This document shows, one piece after another, positions 15,777 through 25,900 of a stretch of 64,000 nt of DNA. Both the position numbers and the translations under genes were made by a program. The notes under the pieces are model-generated. The model made no database searches. It worked only from the letters and a program-made list of their open reading frames with translations, and had not been told where the DNA came from. Source of the DNA: Longicatena caecimuris (lineage in GTDB: Bacteria > Bacillota_I > Bacilli_A > Erysipelotrichales > Erysipelotrichaceae). Numbering within the stretch: position 1 is the first letter of the stretch; every line of letters begins with the position of its first letter. Where the stretch lies: assembly GCF_004341945.1 (NCBI RefSeq), contig NZ_SMBP01000002.1:1-64000 (forward strand). The letters run 5' to 3'.

Positions 15777-18700
15777 TTAAAATAAGGACATCTGATTTTC
15801 TTCCTGTAAACCTTCTAAAACCCCCATCGACTCCAGTTTTTTAATCAGCGTACCACTTAAGGCGGTTCTTCGCTGTAAATCCTCTTTGGATAAGAATGCC
15901 CCATTCTTGCGAGCTTCCACAACAGTATCCGCAACACTTTCTCCCAAGCCATCAATACTGGTGAAAGGAGGAATAATGTAGTTAGGTCGTTCTGGATCGA
16001 CAATAAAATCACGACTGGCGGAACGCATTAAATCAATATTAGCGAAATAATAACCACGCAATGTCATTTCCAATGCCAGCTCTAAAGTATTATAAGTATC
16101 CTTATCCTTCTTGGTGACATCCTTTTTCTGCGCGTTGTCATGCAACTTAAAGTCAATTTCCTGCATCTTTTTACGAATGGATTGTTCTCCCTTGATCATT
16201 GTTTCAATATCATATGCATCACAACGAATACTAAAGAACATACAATAGTAATATTGCGGTTCATGCACCTTAAACCAAGCAATGCGGATGGCCATCATGA
16301 CATAGGCAACGGCATGGGCTTTCGGGAACATGTATTTGATCTTTTTACAAGATTCAATATACCAGTCTTCCACCCCGTTTTCTTTCATCTCCGGTATCCA
16401 TTCATCCTTCAGTCCTTTTCCTTTACGAACACTTTCCATGATCGTAAAGGCCAGTTTTGGACGCAAGCCCTTGTGCAATAAATACACCATGATGTCATCA
16501 CGACATCCGATTACGCTCTTCAATGTACAAATACCATCATCAATTAAATCCTTGGCATTGCCTAACCATACATCTGTACCATGAGATAAACCGGATATTT
16601 TCAATAATTCATCAAATGTGGTTGGACGTGTTAACTCCAGAATTCCACGAACAAACGGTGTACCGAACTCCGGTAAGCCGGCAGCTCCGGTTTCTTCGGT
16701 ATTCTTACTAGTATCTATTTTTAATGCATCCACCTTAGAGAAGATACTCATGGTTTCTGGATCATTCATAGGAATGGTCGTTACATCAATTCCGCTCATA
16801 CGCTCCAACATCTTCATCGCTGTAGGATCCACATGACCAAGGATATCAAATTTCAAGATATTATCATGAATCTGATGGAAGTCAAAATGCGTCGTCTTCC
16901 ATTCCGCATACGGGTCATTGGCAGGATATTGTACCGGTGTAAAATCATGCACATCTAAATCCAATGGGACGACGACGATGCCACCTGGATGTTGACCGGT
17001 CGTTCGTTTGACGCCTTCACAACCTTTTGCTAAACGCAAGATCTGGGCATTGCGCATACTGCCTTCAATTCCCATTTCTTCCTCATAGCCTTTCACATAA
17101 CCAAACGCCGTTTTTTCGGCTACCGTACCAATCGTACCGGCACGATATACATGGTCTTCACCAAACACTTCTTTGGTATAGGCATGGGCATTGGGCTGAT
17201 AATCACCGGAGAAATTCAAGTCGATATCCGGCACCTTATCACCTTCAAAACCTAAGAAGGTTTCAAAAGGAATATCGTGTCCATCACCGCGAATTGTTTC
17301 TCCACAATTCGGACATTCAATATCTGGTAAATCATAGCCATTTAACACACTGCCATCGGTAAAGAACTTTACATAATGGCATTTCGGGCAGACATAATGA
17401 GGTGCTAAAGGATTTACCTCAGTAATCTCTGACATCGTAGCGACAAAGCTAGATCCTACCGAACCTCGCGAACCTACCAGATATCCATCATCCAAGCTCT
17501 TCTTTACCAATAAATGAGAAATATAGTAAACCACATAATAACCGGCGCCGATGATACTATCCAATTCTCGATTTAAGCGTTTCTCCACGATATCCGGTAA
17601 GACAGGACCATATTTCTTATGGGCATTTTCAAAACAGATTTCTCTTAGCTTTTGATCAGAACCTTCAATATCCGGTGGATATAAAGCATCCTTAACCGGA
17701 CGTATCACTTCAATCTGATCCGCTATCGCCTTGGTATTCTTAATGACCATATCATAAGCACGCTGTTGACCCAACCAAGCATATTCTTTTAACATTTCAT
17801 CCGTGGTACGCAAATGCTGATCCGGGCTTTTAAACTTGCGGCGACGTTCCTGATTGTAAATATATAAGGCATGGCGCATACCGCCAATCGCCTGAGAATT
17901 GATATAAATGTCACGAATCAGCTTTTCATTAGGATGCACATAATGCGCATCACTAGTTGCCACGACGATTTTTCCCATCTCTTCTGCCTTTTCCACGATG
18001 GACAGCAAGATTTCTTTTAACCGCGCTTCATCTACGATAGAATTGCGTTCAACTAAGAAACGATAGTTGGCAAGTGGCTGTATTTCGATGTAGTCATAAA
18101 ACTGCATGACCTCCGCTAACTCTTTTTCACTGCGCGTCTGGGCCATGTCAAAAACTTCCCCATTCACACAGGAAGAGCCGATCAATAAATTGCCGTTCAC
18201 CCGGCGCTTTTCTATTTCTTTACGAATGATGCGCGGTTCTGCGACAACATTTGCTGTACTTTTACGATTATAGCTTAAATATTCCGTATGCGAGAGTGTA
18301 ATCAGCTCAAACAATTCCTTTAAACCTGCCATGTTTTTCGCAAGGATAGTCACATGCTTATCTCTGACTTTATTAAAACAATCAGGATCTTGCATATCTT
18401 GTAACTGTTTCAAGGTTTTGATATGCTTTAGATCATTTAACATATGCATAAAGACCTGAGCCAACACTTCAGCATCATAATCAGCACGATGGGCTACATC
18501 TTCATCATAGCGAATACCATACTGACGTGCCAGATTGCCCAAGCGATAACCTTTGCGATCCATCATACTGCGGGCCAGATCCAAGGTATCAATGACCGGA
18601 TTCATTAATGGCTTACGGCCGATACGTTCTAATTCCGCATTTAAGAAGCCATAGTCAAAGCTGGCATTGTGGGCAACTAAGATACTATCACCGATAAATT

Positions 18701-20108
18701 CCAGAATCTCATCGACACATTCCGCAAACGGTTTGGCATTCTTCATGTTTTCTTCTGAAATATTGGTTAATTCAGTTGTGAATGCACTTAAGGCAATCGG
18801 TGGTTTGACAAACAGCTGTAAGCTTTTGATGCAGGTGCGATCTTTCATGATCTGCCCGCCAAACTCAATGATATGATCAAAGCGCGAAGATAAACCGGTC
18901 GTTTCTAAGTCGAATACACAATAGGTTCCCTTTTCCAGTTCCGTGTCATCCCCATTGCGCACGATCTGTAACATAGGGTCAACCATATTCATTTCCACAC
19001 CATATAAGATCTTCATCGGTGTTTCACGTTTCTTGTTAATGCCATCAACCACCGTCTGTGCAGTAGGAAATGCCTGAACAACACGATGATCAGTCAACGC
19101 AATCGCATCCCAGCCCCATTCATTCGCTGTTTTGATATACTCACTGATATCACATACTCCATCCATTTCAGATAGCTTCGTATGTACGTGTAACTCTACA
19201 CGCTTTTCTTCTGCTTCATCCACACGTTTGACTTCAGGTACCTTCTGGATCACATCCGGCATAAAGACCAGTTCACGAGAATAGGAATCAAACTCCACCC
19301 GTCCATATGCAACGACACAATCTCCAGCACCGATTTCATTAAGAACTTCTTTTGTGATAGAACCACGTTCAAAACGCTTCATGATGATGGCATCATCGTC
19401 ATCCGCAATCCACAGTGTCTGAATATCCTTGCCATTTCGTAAAGTTCTTACTTCACTGTCAAAGATCTTCCCATGGATGCGAATATCATGACATTCTTCA
19501 CTAATGTCATGAATGGAAAAGGGCACATACCCATCTAAGCCCTTTTTCTTTTTAGGTTTAAAGCTATAGGCTTTTTTCTCTTCATATACTTGTGTCGGCT
19601 TAGGCGCTTCCTCTTTCATCTTCACCGTTGGAATCTTTACGCTGACCTTCATTTCTTCAACCGTAATTGCCAATTGGAAGCCACAGTTTTTCAAAAACTC
19701 TTCAAGCAGATGTTTATTTTGAATTGCGATATCACGATCAGTTTCATTCGCAATATGATAAATCAGATACTTTTTCTCTAAGGATGGCAGACTGTCCTGA
19801 AAAATACGCAACGTTGGATGCAGACTGACAAAGTGCTGAATATATTCACTTACTTCTAAGATCGACGTATCACTGTTTTCTACGGTAAGATATACTTCGG
19901 TTTTACAACGAGTAATTTTTGCTAAACGCATACAAAAAACATGCCATACCTGAAAAGGCAATAGCTTAGGTAAGGCCAATTCCATATGCAAAACATTGCT
20001 GCGCTTGCGATATACCGGTTTCATGGTAAAAGAGCCTTGTTCAAAATAGACAAGATCGGGATTATCCTCTTCCATTTTCTTTACTAAATCAATCAGTTTC
20101 AGTTCCAT
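15777..20108 (-). CDS. polC: DNA polymerase III PolC-type alpha subunit
   Basis: Replicative polymerase of low-GC Gram-positives, with built-in 3'-5' proofreading. It is 1443 residues, usual for PolC. The order is N-terminal domain, OB fold (about 215-300), PHP domain starting ELHVHTKLSEMDG (about 305), DEDD exonuclease inserted in it (FDLETTG at about 396, RIGRKPLMNPVIDTLDLAR), zinc ribbon CPKC...CPNC (about 905-940), polymerase DIDLNFSG (about 963) and GQHPGG, then HhH region and tail. The ATG at 20108 has GAGG at a proper distance; the in-frame ATG four codons earlier includes that site. It is a single gene between terminators. PolC rather than DnaE1 alone supports a Firmicute host. Confidence 0.98.
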   Translation of the reverse strand: MELKLIDLVKKMEEDNPDLVYFEQGSFTMKPVYRKRSNVLHMELALPKLLPFQVWHVFCMRLAKITRCKTEVYLTVENSDTSILEVSEYIQHFVSLHPTLRIFQDSLPSLEKKYLIYHIANETDRDIAIQNKHLLEEFLKNCGFQLAITVEEMKVSVKIPTVKMKEEAPKPTQVYEEKKAYSFKPKKKKGLDGYVPFSIHDISEECHDIRIHGKIFDSEVRTLRNGKDIQTLWIADDDDAIIMKRFERGSITKEVLNEIGAGDCVVAYGRVEFDSYSRELVFMPDVIQKVPEVKRVDEAEEKRVELHVHTKLSEMDGVCDISEYIKTANEWGWDAIALTDHRVVQAFPTAQTVVDGINKKRETPMKILYGVEMNMVDPMLQIVRNGDDTELEKGTYCVFDLETTGLSSRFDHIIEFGGQIMKDRTCIKSLQLFVKPPIALSAFTTELTNISEENMKNAKPFAECVDEILEFIGDSILVAHNASFDYGFLNAELERIGRKPLMNPVIDTLDLARSMMDRKGYRLGNLARQYGIRYDEDVAHRADYDAEVLAQVFMHMLNDLKHIKTLKQLQDMQDPDCFNKVRDKHVTILAKNMAGLKELFELITLSHTEYLSYNRKSTANVVAEPRIIRKEIEKRRVNGNLLIGSSCVNGEVFDMAQTRSEKELAEVMQFYDYIEIQPLANYRFLVERNSIVDEARLKEILLSIVEKAEEMGKIVVATSDAHYVHPNEKLIRDIYINSQAIGGMRHALYIYNQERRRKFKSPDQHLRTTDEMLKEYAWLGQQRAYDMVIKNTKAIADQIEVIRPVKDALYPPDIEGSDQKLREICFENAHKKYGPVLPDIVEKRLNRELDSIIGAGYYVVYYISHLLVKKSLDDGYLVGSRGSVGSSFVATMSEITEVNPLAPHYVCPKCHYVKFFTDGSVLNGYDLPDIECPNCGETIRGDGHDIPFETFLGFEGDKVPDIDLNFSGDYQPNAHAYTKEVFGEDHVYRAGTIGTVAEKTAFGYVKGYEEEMGIEGSMRNAQILRLAKGCEGVKRTTGQHPGGIVVVPLDLDVHDFTPVQYPANDPYAEWKTTHFDFHQIHDNILKFDILGHVDPTAMKMLERMSGIDVTTIPMNDPETMSIFSKVDALKIDTSKNTEETGAAGLPEFGTPFVRGILELTRPTTFDELLKISGLSHGTDVWLGNAKDLIDDGICTLKSVIGCRDDIMVYLLHKGLRPKLAFTIMESVRKGKGLKDEWIPEMKENGVEDWYIESCKKIKYMFPKAHAVAYVMMAIRIAWFKVHEPQYYYCMFFSIRCDAYDIETMIKGEQSIRKKMQEIDFKLHDNAQKKDVTKKDKDTYNTLELALEMTLRGYYFANIDLMRSASRDFIVDPERPNYIIPPFTSIDGLGESVADTVVEARKNGAFLSKEDLQRRTALSGTLIKKLESMGVLEGLQEENQMSLF

Positions 20109-20201
20109 CCAATTCCTCATTTCTTACGTTTCTTATGATATCATAAATCGTTCTTTAGCAAAAGTAAAAAGGCAAAGGATTTCGATTTTCATTTTTTCAC
20201 A

Positions 20202-20236
20202 TAAAATAAAAGCAGCCTCATTTTTATAAGCTGCTT
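20202..20236 (-). terminator. Terminator after the CHAP-protein gene
   Basis: AAGCAGC / GCTGCTT (20210-20216 with 20230-20236) and a T-rich tail TTTTATTTT on the minus strand. Confidence 0.72.
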
Positions 20237-20271
20237 TCTTTGTGATGAAGATGGTACATTCCTCTATAATA

Positions 20272-22212
20272 TCAGGGTTTTTTCTTGATGATGATGGAAA
20301 CACTCCCACTTACATCTTTATAATTGGGATTGGTAATTTTGTAATAAACCTTTGTTGTACCTACGCTTGTGCGTGTAGGTTTTATCTTCGACCATTTTTT
20401 CTTTGTATTGCTACGATAGTAGATTGTTGAATGGGGTTTTATCTGCGTCATACAAAGAGTATGCTTTTTATGGTCATAGTTGCCATTATATCCTTTTATC
20501 TTTGGCTTTTGCGTAGCTTTCGATACTGTGATATTGGCTTTGCCGGTGATTGTCTTTCTTGCATTAGGATTGCTAATTTTATAATACACGCTTGTCGTGC
20601 CAACGTTCGTTCTCATTGGCTTTTCCTTTGTCCAATCCTTTTTTAAGCTAGTGCGATAATATATGGTTGAGCCTGGTAGTGTTTTTGTGATAGAAATCGT
20701 ATGTTTCTTTTCATCATATGTATGTTTATAATCATTGATACGAGCTTTGCAATTCGCTTTATGTACGATGATCTCTGCACTGCCATACATATCTTGCGCA
20801 TAATGTGGATTCATCACATGATAGTAAACCATTGTTGTACCTGCATTTGTTCTAGTTGGTTTCTTTGAAGACCATCCACTCTTGGTGCTGGTACGATAAG
20901 TAATCGTAGAGCCTGCAGGTACATTTTGTAATGAGATACTGTGTGCTTTCCCATCATAACTACCTTTATACGCATTTACGTTAACAGGCAATGTGATTCC
21001 GCCTTTTTGTATCCTAAAGCTCTGTGAGGTCGTCAAGGCTATCCTGTTTATTTGTATCGGCGTTGTTCTTTCTGCTTTTTCTCCTTTTACCCCGCATACA
21101 GCATAAGCTGTATCACTAGGCTGTAATGCATAACCTTTTTTTAACTTTCGAAGAAAAAATGCCTGATTCTTTGTATCATCTATGTTTGTAAAAAATAAAT
21201 CTACATTATTTTTTTGTCGCATAGAGGTCAGTAATTCTTTAGTTTTCGTATCTTTTATCGTATAGCTGCCATCTTTTTGACGTATAAATTCGTATATTCC
21301 TTTGTCATCATTTGTCGCTGTTTCCAACATTGCCGTATGGTTAACATTTTTTACATAGATATCACCAAATGCAATTTGGGCATAAAAATGCGTTCCTAGA
21401 TTTTGCTTTGTCCCCATCAGATGATATGCTGCCGGATTCACTCCCACCGTATTAGAAACACTAGCAAAGTCACCATGTTGTGCATGTACTCTTACCCAGT
21501 AAGGTTGATCGGCAAATGCTTTGGTGAAGGTGAGTTTGCTTGTAACAAATTCGTCAGTTAATTCACATTCCGCATCATGACATACATCAATCTGATAAGT
21601 AGTAGCATCGGCTATTTTGTCCCATTGAAAAGTGTAATTCATCCCTGAACGGCTAACCCTTAGCTTCGGTTTAGCAAGATTGACGGCAGGTGTAAAATCG
21701 TGCAAATAGAGAAATCCTTGAAATCCCGGATAATACGTTTTTAGATATGCGAAGGTATTGGTCTGTGTGTAAAAGGCTTCCCCACCATAACTGGAATTGG
21801 AAATGGTCAGATATTCTCCTTCAATTTTTTCCACAATAGCCACATGACCTCCCCAATCTCCATTCCAACACATCACACTGCCAACCTTAGGTATAGAACC
21901 ATACGCATAATAATGATGTTTTGCATTGTAATCGTACCATTCTTTCGCCATCCCGGTAGATAATTGTGGGGGTTCTCCTAATATTTCATAGGCTCTTCCC
22001 CACGCATATGCCGTACAATTGGGCATACCATAATCATATTTATAATATATATTTTGATCCGAATAATAATGAAAATCACTTTTTGAAGGTGCGCTGCTGC
22101 GAGCAAAGAAATAGGTCTTCGCTTTCAGCTGATATGTACCATTAACAAAGCTTGTTAAAACAGCTAAGGTGATTGCCAAGAATGAAACGATGAATTTCTT
22201 TAAAAAGCGCAT
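20272..22212 (-). CDS. Secreted CHAP-domain peptidoglycan hydrolase with three MBG-like repeats
   Basis: 646 residues. A signal peptide (about 1-32) is followed by a CHAP amidase/endopeptidase domain (about 55-165) with catalytic Cys66 (NCTAYAW) and His123 (GGHVAIVE). A fibronectin-III-like segment (about 178-260), a ricin-like or RICIN-type stretch (about 265-385), and three tandem repeats of about 70-75 residues (about 405-646) follow. Each repeat has the pattern Y.G.YD.K.H.I, a G/HSTIYYR-like core, P.RT..GTT.VYY and an IIV.KA end, resembling MBG surface domains. No LPxTG or membrane anchor is seen, so it is probably released or held by the repeats. It likely cuts cell wall peptides; whether it serves growth or attack on other cells is unknown. 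It is monocistronic. Confidence 0.88.
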   Translation of the reverse strand: MRFLKKFIVSFLAITLAVLTSFVNGTYQLKAKTYFFARSSAPSKSDFHYYSDQNIYYKYDYGMPNCTAYAWGRAYEILGEPPQLSTGMAKEWYDYNAKHHYYAYGSIPKVGSVMCWNGDWGGHVAIVEKIEGEYLTISNSSYGGEAFYTQTNTFAYLKTYYPGFQGFLYLHDFTPAVNLAKPKLRVSRSGMNYTFQWDKIADATTYQIDVCHDAECELTDEFVTSKLTFTKAFADQPYWVRVHAQHGDFASVSNTVGVNPAAYHLMGTKQNLGTHFYAQIAFGDIYVKNVNHTAMLETATNDDKGIYEFIRQKDGSYTIKDTKTKELLTSMRQKNNVDLFFTNIDDTKNQAFFLRKLKKGYALQPSDTAYAVCGVKGEKAERTTPIQINRIALTTSQSFRIQKGGITLPVNVNAYKGSYDGKAHSISLQNVPAGSTITYRTSTKSGWSSKKPTRTNAGTTMVYYHVMNPHYAQDMYGSAEIIVHKANCKARINDYKHTYDEKKHTISITKTLPGSTIYYRTSLKKDWTKEKPMRTNVGTTSVYYKISNPNARKTITGKANITVSKATQKPKIKGYNGNYDHKKHTLCMTQIKPHSTIYYRSNTKKKWSKIKPTRTSVGTTKVYYKITNPNYKDVSGSVSIIIKKKP

Positions 22213-22318
22213 ACGTCCACTTCCTTTTATGTGTCTATTATATCAGTTTTCACCGCAAAATAACATATGTATCACACCAAATGATGGACATTTGTATTTT
22301 GATGTTATCTTTCACAAG

Positions 22319-22343
22319 AAAAAAGGCCAGTGTTTTTCTGGCC
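22319..22343 (-). terminator. Terminator of the small lipoprotein gene
   Basis: GGCCAG / CTGGCC with a 7-base loop and a T run on the minus strand. Confidence 0.85.
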
Positions 22344-22382
22344 TTTCATCACACATTTGTCAAATATTTATATTCCATCTTA

Positions 22383-22787
22383 TTATCCATATCCGCAACC
22401 ACTAGGATATATTTTCCAGACTCCTGATGCATCTTTTACTAACATGATCTGCCATTCAGGATATTCACTGTTTTTATTTAATGTATCACTGCTAAAGTTG
22501 CCGGTTTTATAATCCATGAAAAACAAAAGGGTATCTGCTTTTGTATAGTACTCTCCATGTTCTTTTGATTGTTTATCCCCGGCATACACCAAACGTTCCA
22601 TCGTACAATCTTCAAATGATCGTACAAAATCTTTTTTTATGACGTTTACCGCTTTTTCAAGTTCTAGTCTGGAATACTTTGTGGAAACTCCATAGTCGAT
22701 CTCTACATCGTTGCTGATGGTTCCTTTACAGCCTGTGAAGATAACACAAAGCACAACACTCAACATAATAATACGGAATCGTTTCAT
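22383..22787 (-). CDS. Small secreted lipoprotein, unknown function
   Basis: 134 residues with a lipoprotein signal peptide: MKRFRIIMLSVVLCVIFTGC, lipobox FTGC (Cys20). The mature part of about 115 residues is NTF2-like in flavour (TMERLVYAGDKQ..., WQIMLVKDASGVWKIYPSGCGYG), resembling DUF4829-type lipoproteins, but I cannot confirm the family. It has its own terminator and lies between two other surface protein genes. Role unknown. Confidence 0.7.
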   Translation of the reverse strand: MKRFRIIMLSVVLCVIFTGCKGTISNDVEIDYGVSTKYSRLELEKAVNVIKKDFVRSFEDCTMERLVYAGDKQSKEHGEYYTKADTLLFFMDYKTGNFSSDTLNKNSEYPEWQIMLVKDASGVWKIYPSGCGYG

Positions 22788-22872
22788 ACCCTTCCACCTT
22801 CCTTCTTCTTTATGATACCAAAAATCTATCTTTCATATCTTAATAAATCCTAAAGTATTTCTATTTATTCTG

Positions 22873-22906
22873 TAAGAAAAGAAGAGACAATTCATCTTGC
22901 CTCTTC
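22873..22906 (-). terminator. Terminator of the GH32 gene
   Basis: Minus-strand GAAGAGGCAA / TTGTCTCTTC (one G-T pair), 6-base loop, then TTTTCTT. Confidence 0.8.
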
Positions 22907-22914
22907 AAGTTCAT

Positions 22915-25900
22915 TTATTCTTCTACATACTTTCTTTTCTTGCGCAATACCGCTAAGACAGCTCCACTTAAGATAACCATGATACCTGCTGTTTGTGCCT
23001 GCGAAGTATCCCCTGTTTTAGGCGTATCTGTTTTGTCTGTTGTGTTAACTGGCTCTTTTTTGTGTTGCTCAATTGCTTTCAACTGTTGTAATGCTGTCAC
23101 AAGTGTTTCATATGCTTGTTGAATTTCAACTTTTGTTGCATCTTTCTTTTGTAAGATGTTTTTAGCATCTTTTAATGCTTTTTCAAATGTTTTCCAAGAT
23201 GTAGCGGTATAAGCACTTTCTTTTTTCTTTTCAGCTTTTTCAACTAAGTTTTGTAAAATCGCTTTGGCACTAGTTTGACTAACTGCCTCTAAGGATTGAA
23301 TTGCTTTTTGAATATTCTTTACTTGTACTTTCACATCATCTTGACTTGCTGCAGCGTCGGCATAAACTTTTTCGGCTGCTTTGATCGCTTTCTGTAACTT
23401 CGCATAGCTTGCACTTGTAAAGCCCTCTGCCTGTATAGCTTTGGCTTCATCTAATGCTTTTTTCAGCTCTGCTTTGTTTACAACGATTGGTTTTTCTTCC
23501 TTTTCCAATGCTGCAATGGCTTTTTCGATTGCTGTTACTTGTGCATTTACAGCATCCTGTGTTGCCTTATCATCGGCATATACCTTTTCAGCTGCCTTGA
23601 TTGCTTCTTGTAGTTTCGCATAGCTTGCACTTGTGTAGCCATCTGCCTGTACAGCTTTAGCTTTATCTAACGCTTTTTTCAGCTCTGCTTTGTTTACAAC
23701 AATTGGTTTTTCTTCCTTTTCCAAAGCGGCAATGGCTTTTTCGATTGCTGTTACCTGTGCATTTACAGCATCCTGTGTTGCCTTATCATCGGCATAAATT
23801 TTTTCAGCTGCCTTGATTGCTTCTTGTAGTTTCGCATAGCTTGCACTTGTGTAGCCATCTGCTTGCATAGCTTTGGCTTTATCTAATGCTTTTTTCAGCT
23901 CTGCTTTGTTTACAACGATTGGTTTTTCTTCCTTTTCCAATGCTGCAATGGCTTTTTCGATTGCTGTTACTTGTGCATTTACAGCATCCTGTGTTGCCTT
24001 ATCATCGGCATATATCTTTTCAGCTGCCTTGATTGCTTCCTGTAACTTCGCATAGCTTGCACTTGTGTAGCCATCTGCCTGTACAGCTTTGGCTTCATCT
24101 AATGCTTTTTTCAACTCTGCTTTGTTTACAACAATTGGTTTTTCTTCCTTTTCCAATGCTGCAATGGCTTTTTCGATTGCTGTTACCTGTGCATTTACAG
24201 CATCCTGTGTTGCCTTATCATCGGCATATACTTTTTCAGCTGCTTTGATTGCTTCTTGTAGTTTCGCATAGCTTGCACTTGTGTAGCCATCTGCCTGTAC
24301 AGCTTTAGCTTTATCTAACGCTTTTTTCAGCTCTGCCTTATTAACAACAATTGGTTTTTCTTCCTTTTCCAAAGCGGCAATGGCTTTTTCGATTGCTGTT
24401 ACCTGTGCATTTACAGCATCCTGTGTTGCCTTATCATCGGCATATACTTTTTCAGCTGCCTTGATTGCTTCCTGTAACTTCGCATAGCTTGCACTTGTGT
24501 AGCCATCTACCTGTATTGCTTTGGCTTTATCTAATGCTTTTTTCAGTTCTGCTTTATCTACAACAATTGGTTTTTCTTCCTTTTCCAAAGCTGCAATAGC
24601 TTTTTCGATTGCTGTTACCTGTGCATTTACAGCATCCTGTGTTGCCTTATCATCTTTCAGAACTTCCTTTGCTTTTGTTACAACTGTCATAAGATTCAGA
24701 TAACTTTCTTCTGTATAAGCATCTGCTTCATACGTATCTGCCTGCTCGATGATCTTCTTCAAAGCTGTTTTATCAGCTTGTACAAAGACACATAGTTCTA
24801 CTTCTTTTCCTAAAACTGTGCCTTTGACCTTGTAATCACCAGATACAGCAGTATCGACGTTGCTAAGATCCCAAGAAATCGTTTCTTTTAACACATTTCC
24901 ATTATCCAATGTTACCATGACATCTTTTGGCAGTTTCGCTGTCACATCATTTTCTTTAAAGGCTACTAGTACCTCTTCAGGCAATGTAACATCGTTTACA
25001 ACTGCTTGTGGGAATGCCACCTTTATATGATTAAAGACGGTTGTAGATCTAAAGGTTTGTACACCAATATAGCCATCTACAATATCTGCATCACTTTTCT
25101 GTGCAATCTGTAGATCATTCACATAATAGGTCAAGGTTCCCTTACCATCATAAGCAACCTTCAAATGATATGTATCCGCATCCACAATTGCTGGTGGTAA
25201 TAGTTTATCAATATGCCAGTCTTGGCCATTCATATTTTTAAAGATTTTTGCGATTGCGCCATTTTCATTACGTTCCACATTTACACAGAACCATAATGAT
25301 GTAGGAGCATTTTTATCTTTTACACCAAATACTAAACCGGCCGCAATACCTTCCTTGATGCTCATATCAGCTTCTAATACAAATGGCTGATCCTTAGAAA
25401 TCTTCGTATCACTTAATTGGAAGCTATCTCCACCGGTATTTTTCCCTTCCATACCTTTTTCAGTGATTTCCCAAACCTCATTGGTATTCCAATTTGTGAT
25501 ATTAGAATCTAGTGATGGTACAATAGCTTGTACACTAACTTCATCACTTAACTCCCCTACCGTTGCCTGAATCCGATAGACACCGGCCTTTAAAGCTTTT
25601 ACTGTAATACTGCCTTTCTCTTCTTTAACGATTTGTAAGCCTTCAGGAAGTGTCCACTTGATATCGTTCATTTCACTTGGATTTGGATACACATTTGCAT
25701 CAACCGTGAACGCTGTATCTACATGAACACGCTCTTTAGCGGATACGTATAGCTGTGTTTTCGCCGTCTCACTTCCCGATTTTTTGCTATACATAGACTT
25801 CATATCATAAATCTTTAGATCATCAATCGTTACATCCCCATCGTTTGTGAAAAAGGACATGGCAATATTATGATTATCTTGATAAAGTGTTGTTGAAATA

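Noticed and set aside
23465-24640. Tandem repeats considered as a CRISPR array
   Set aside because: The units are 216 bases, coding and without unique spacers, so they are protein repeats.
23441-24703. Series of about 60-codon plus-strand frames at 216-base spacing
   Set aside because: They are antisense shadows of the FIVAR repeats, not genes.
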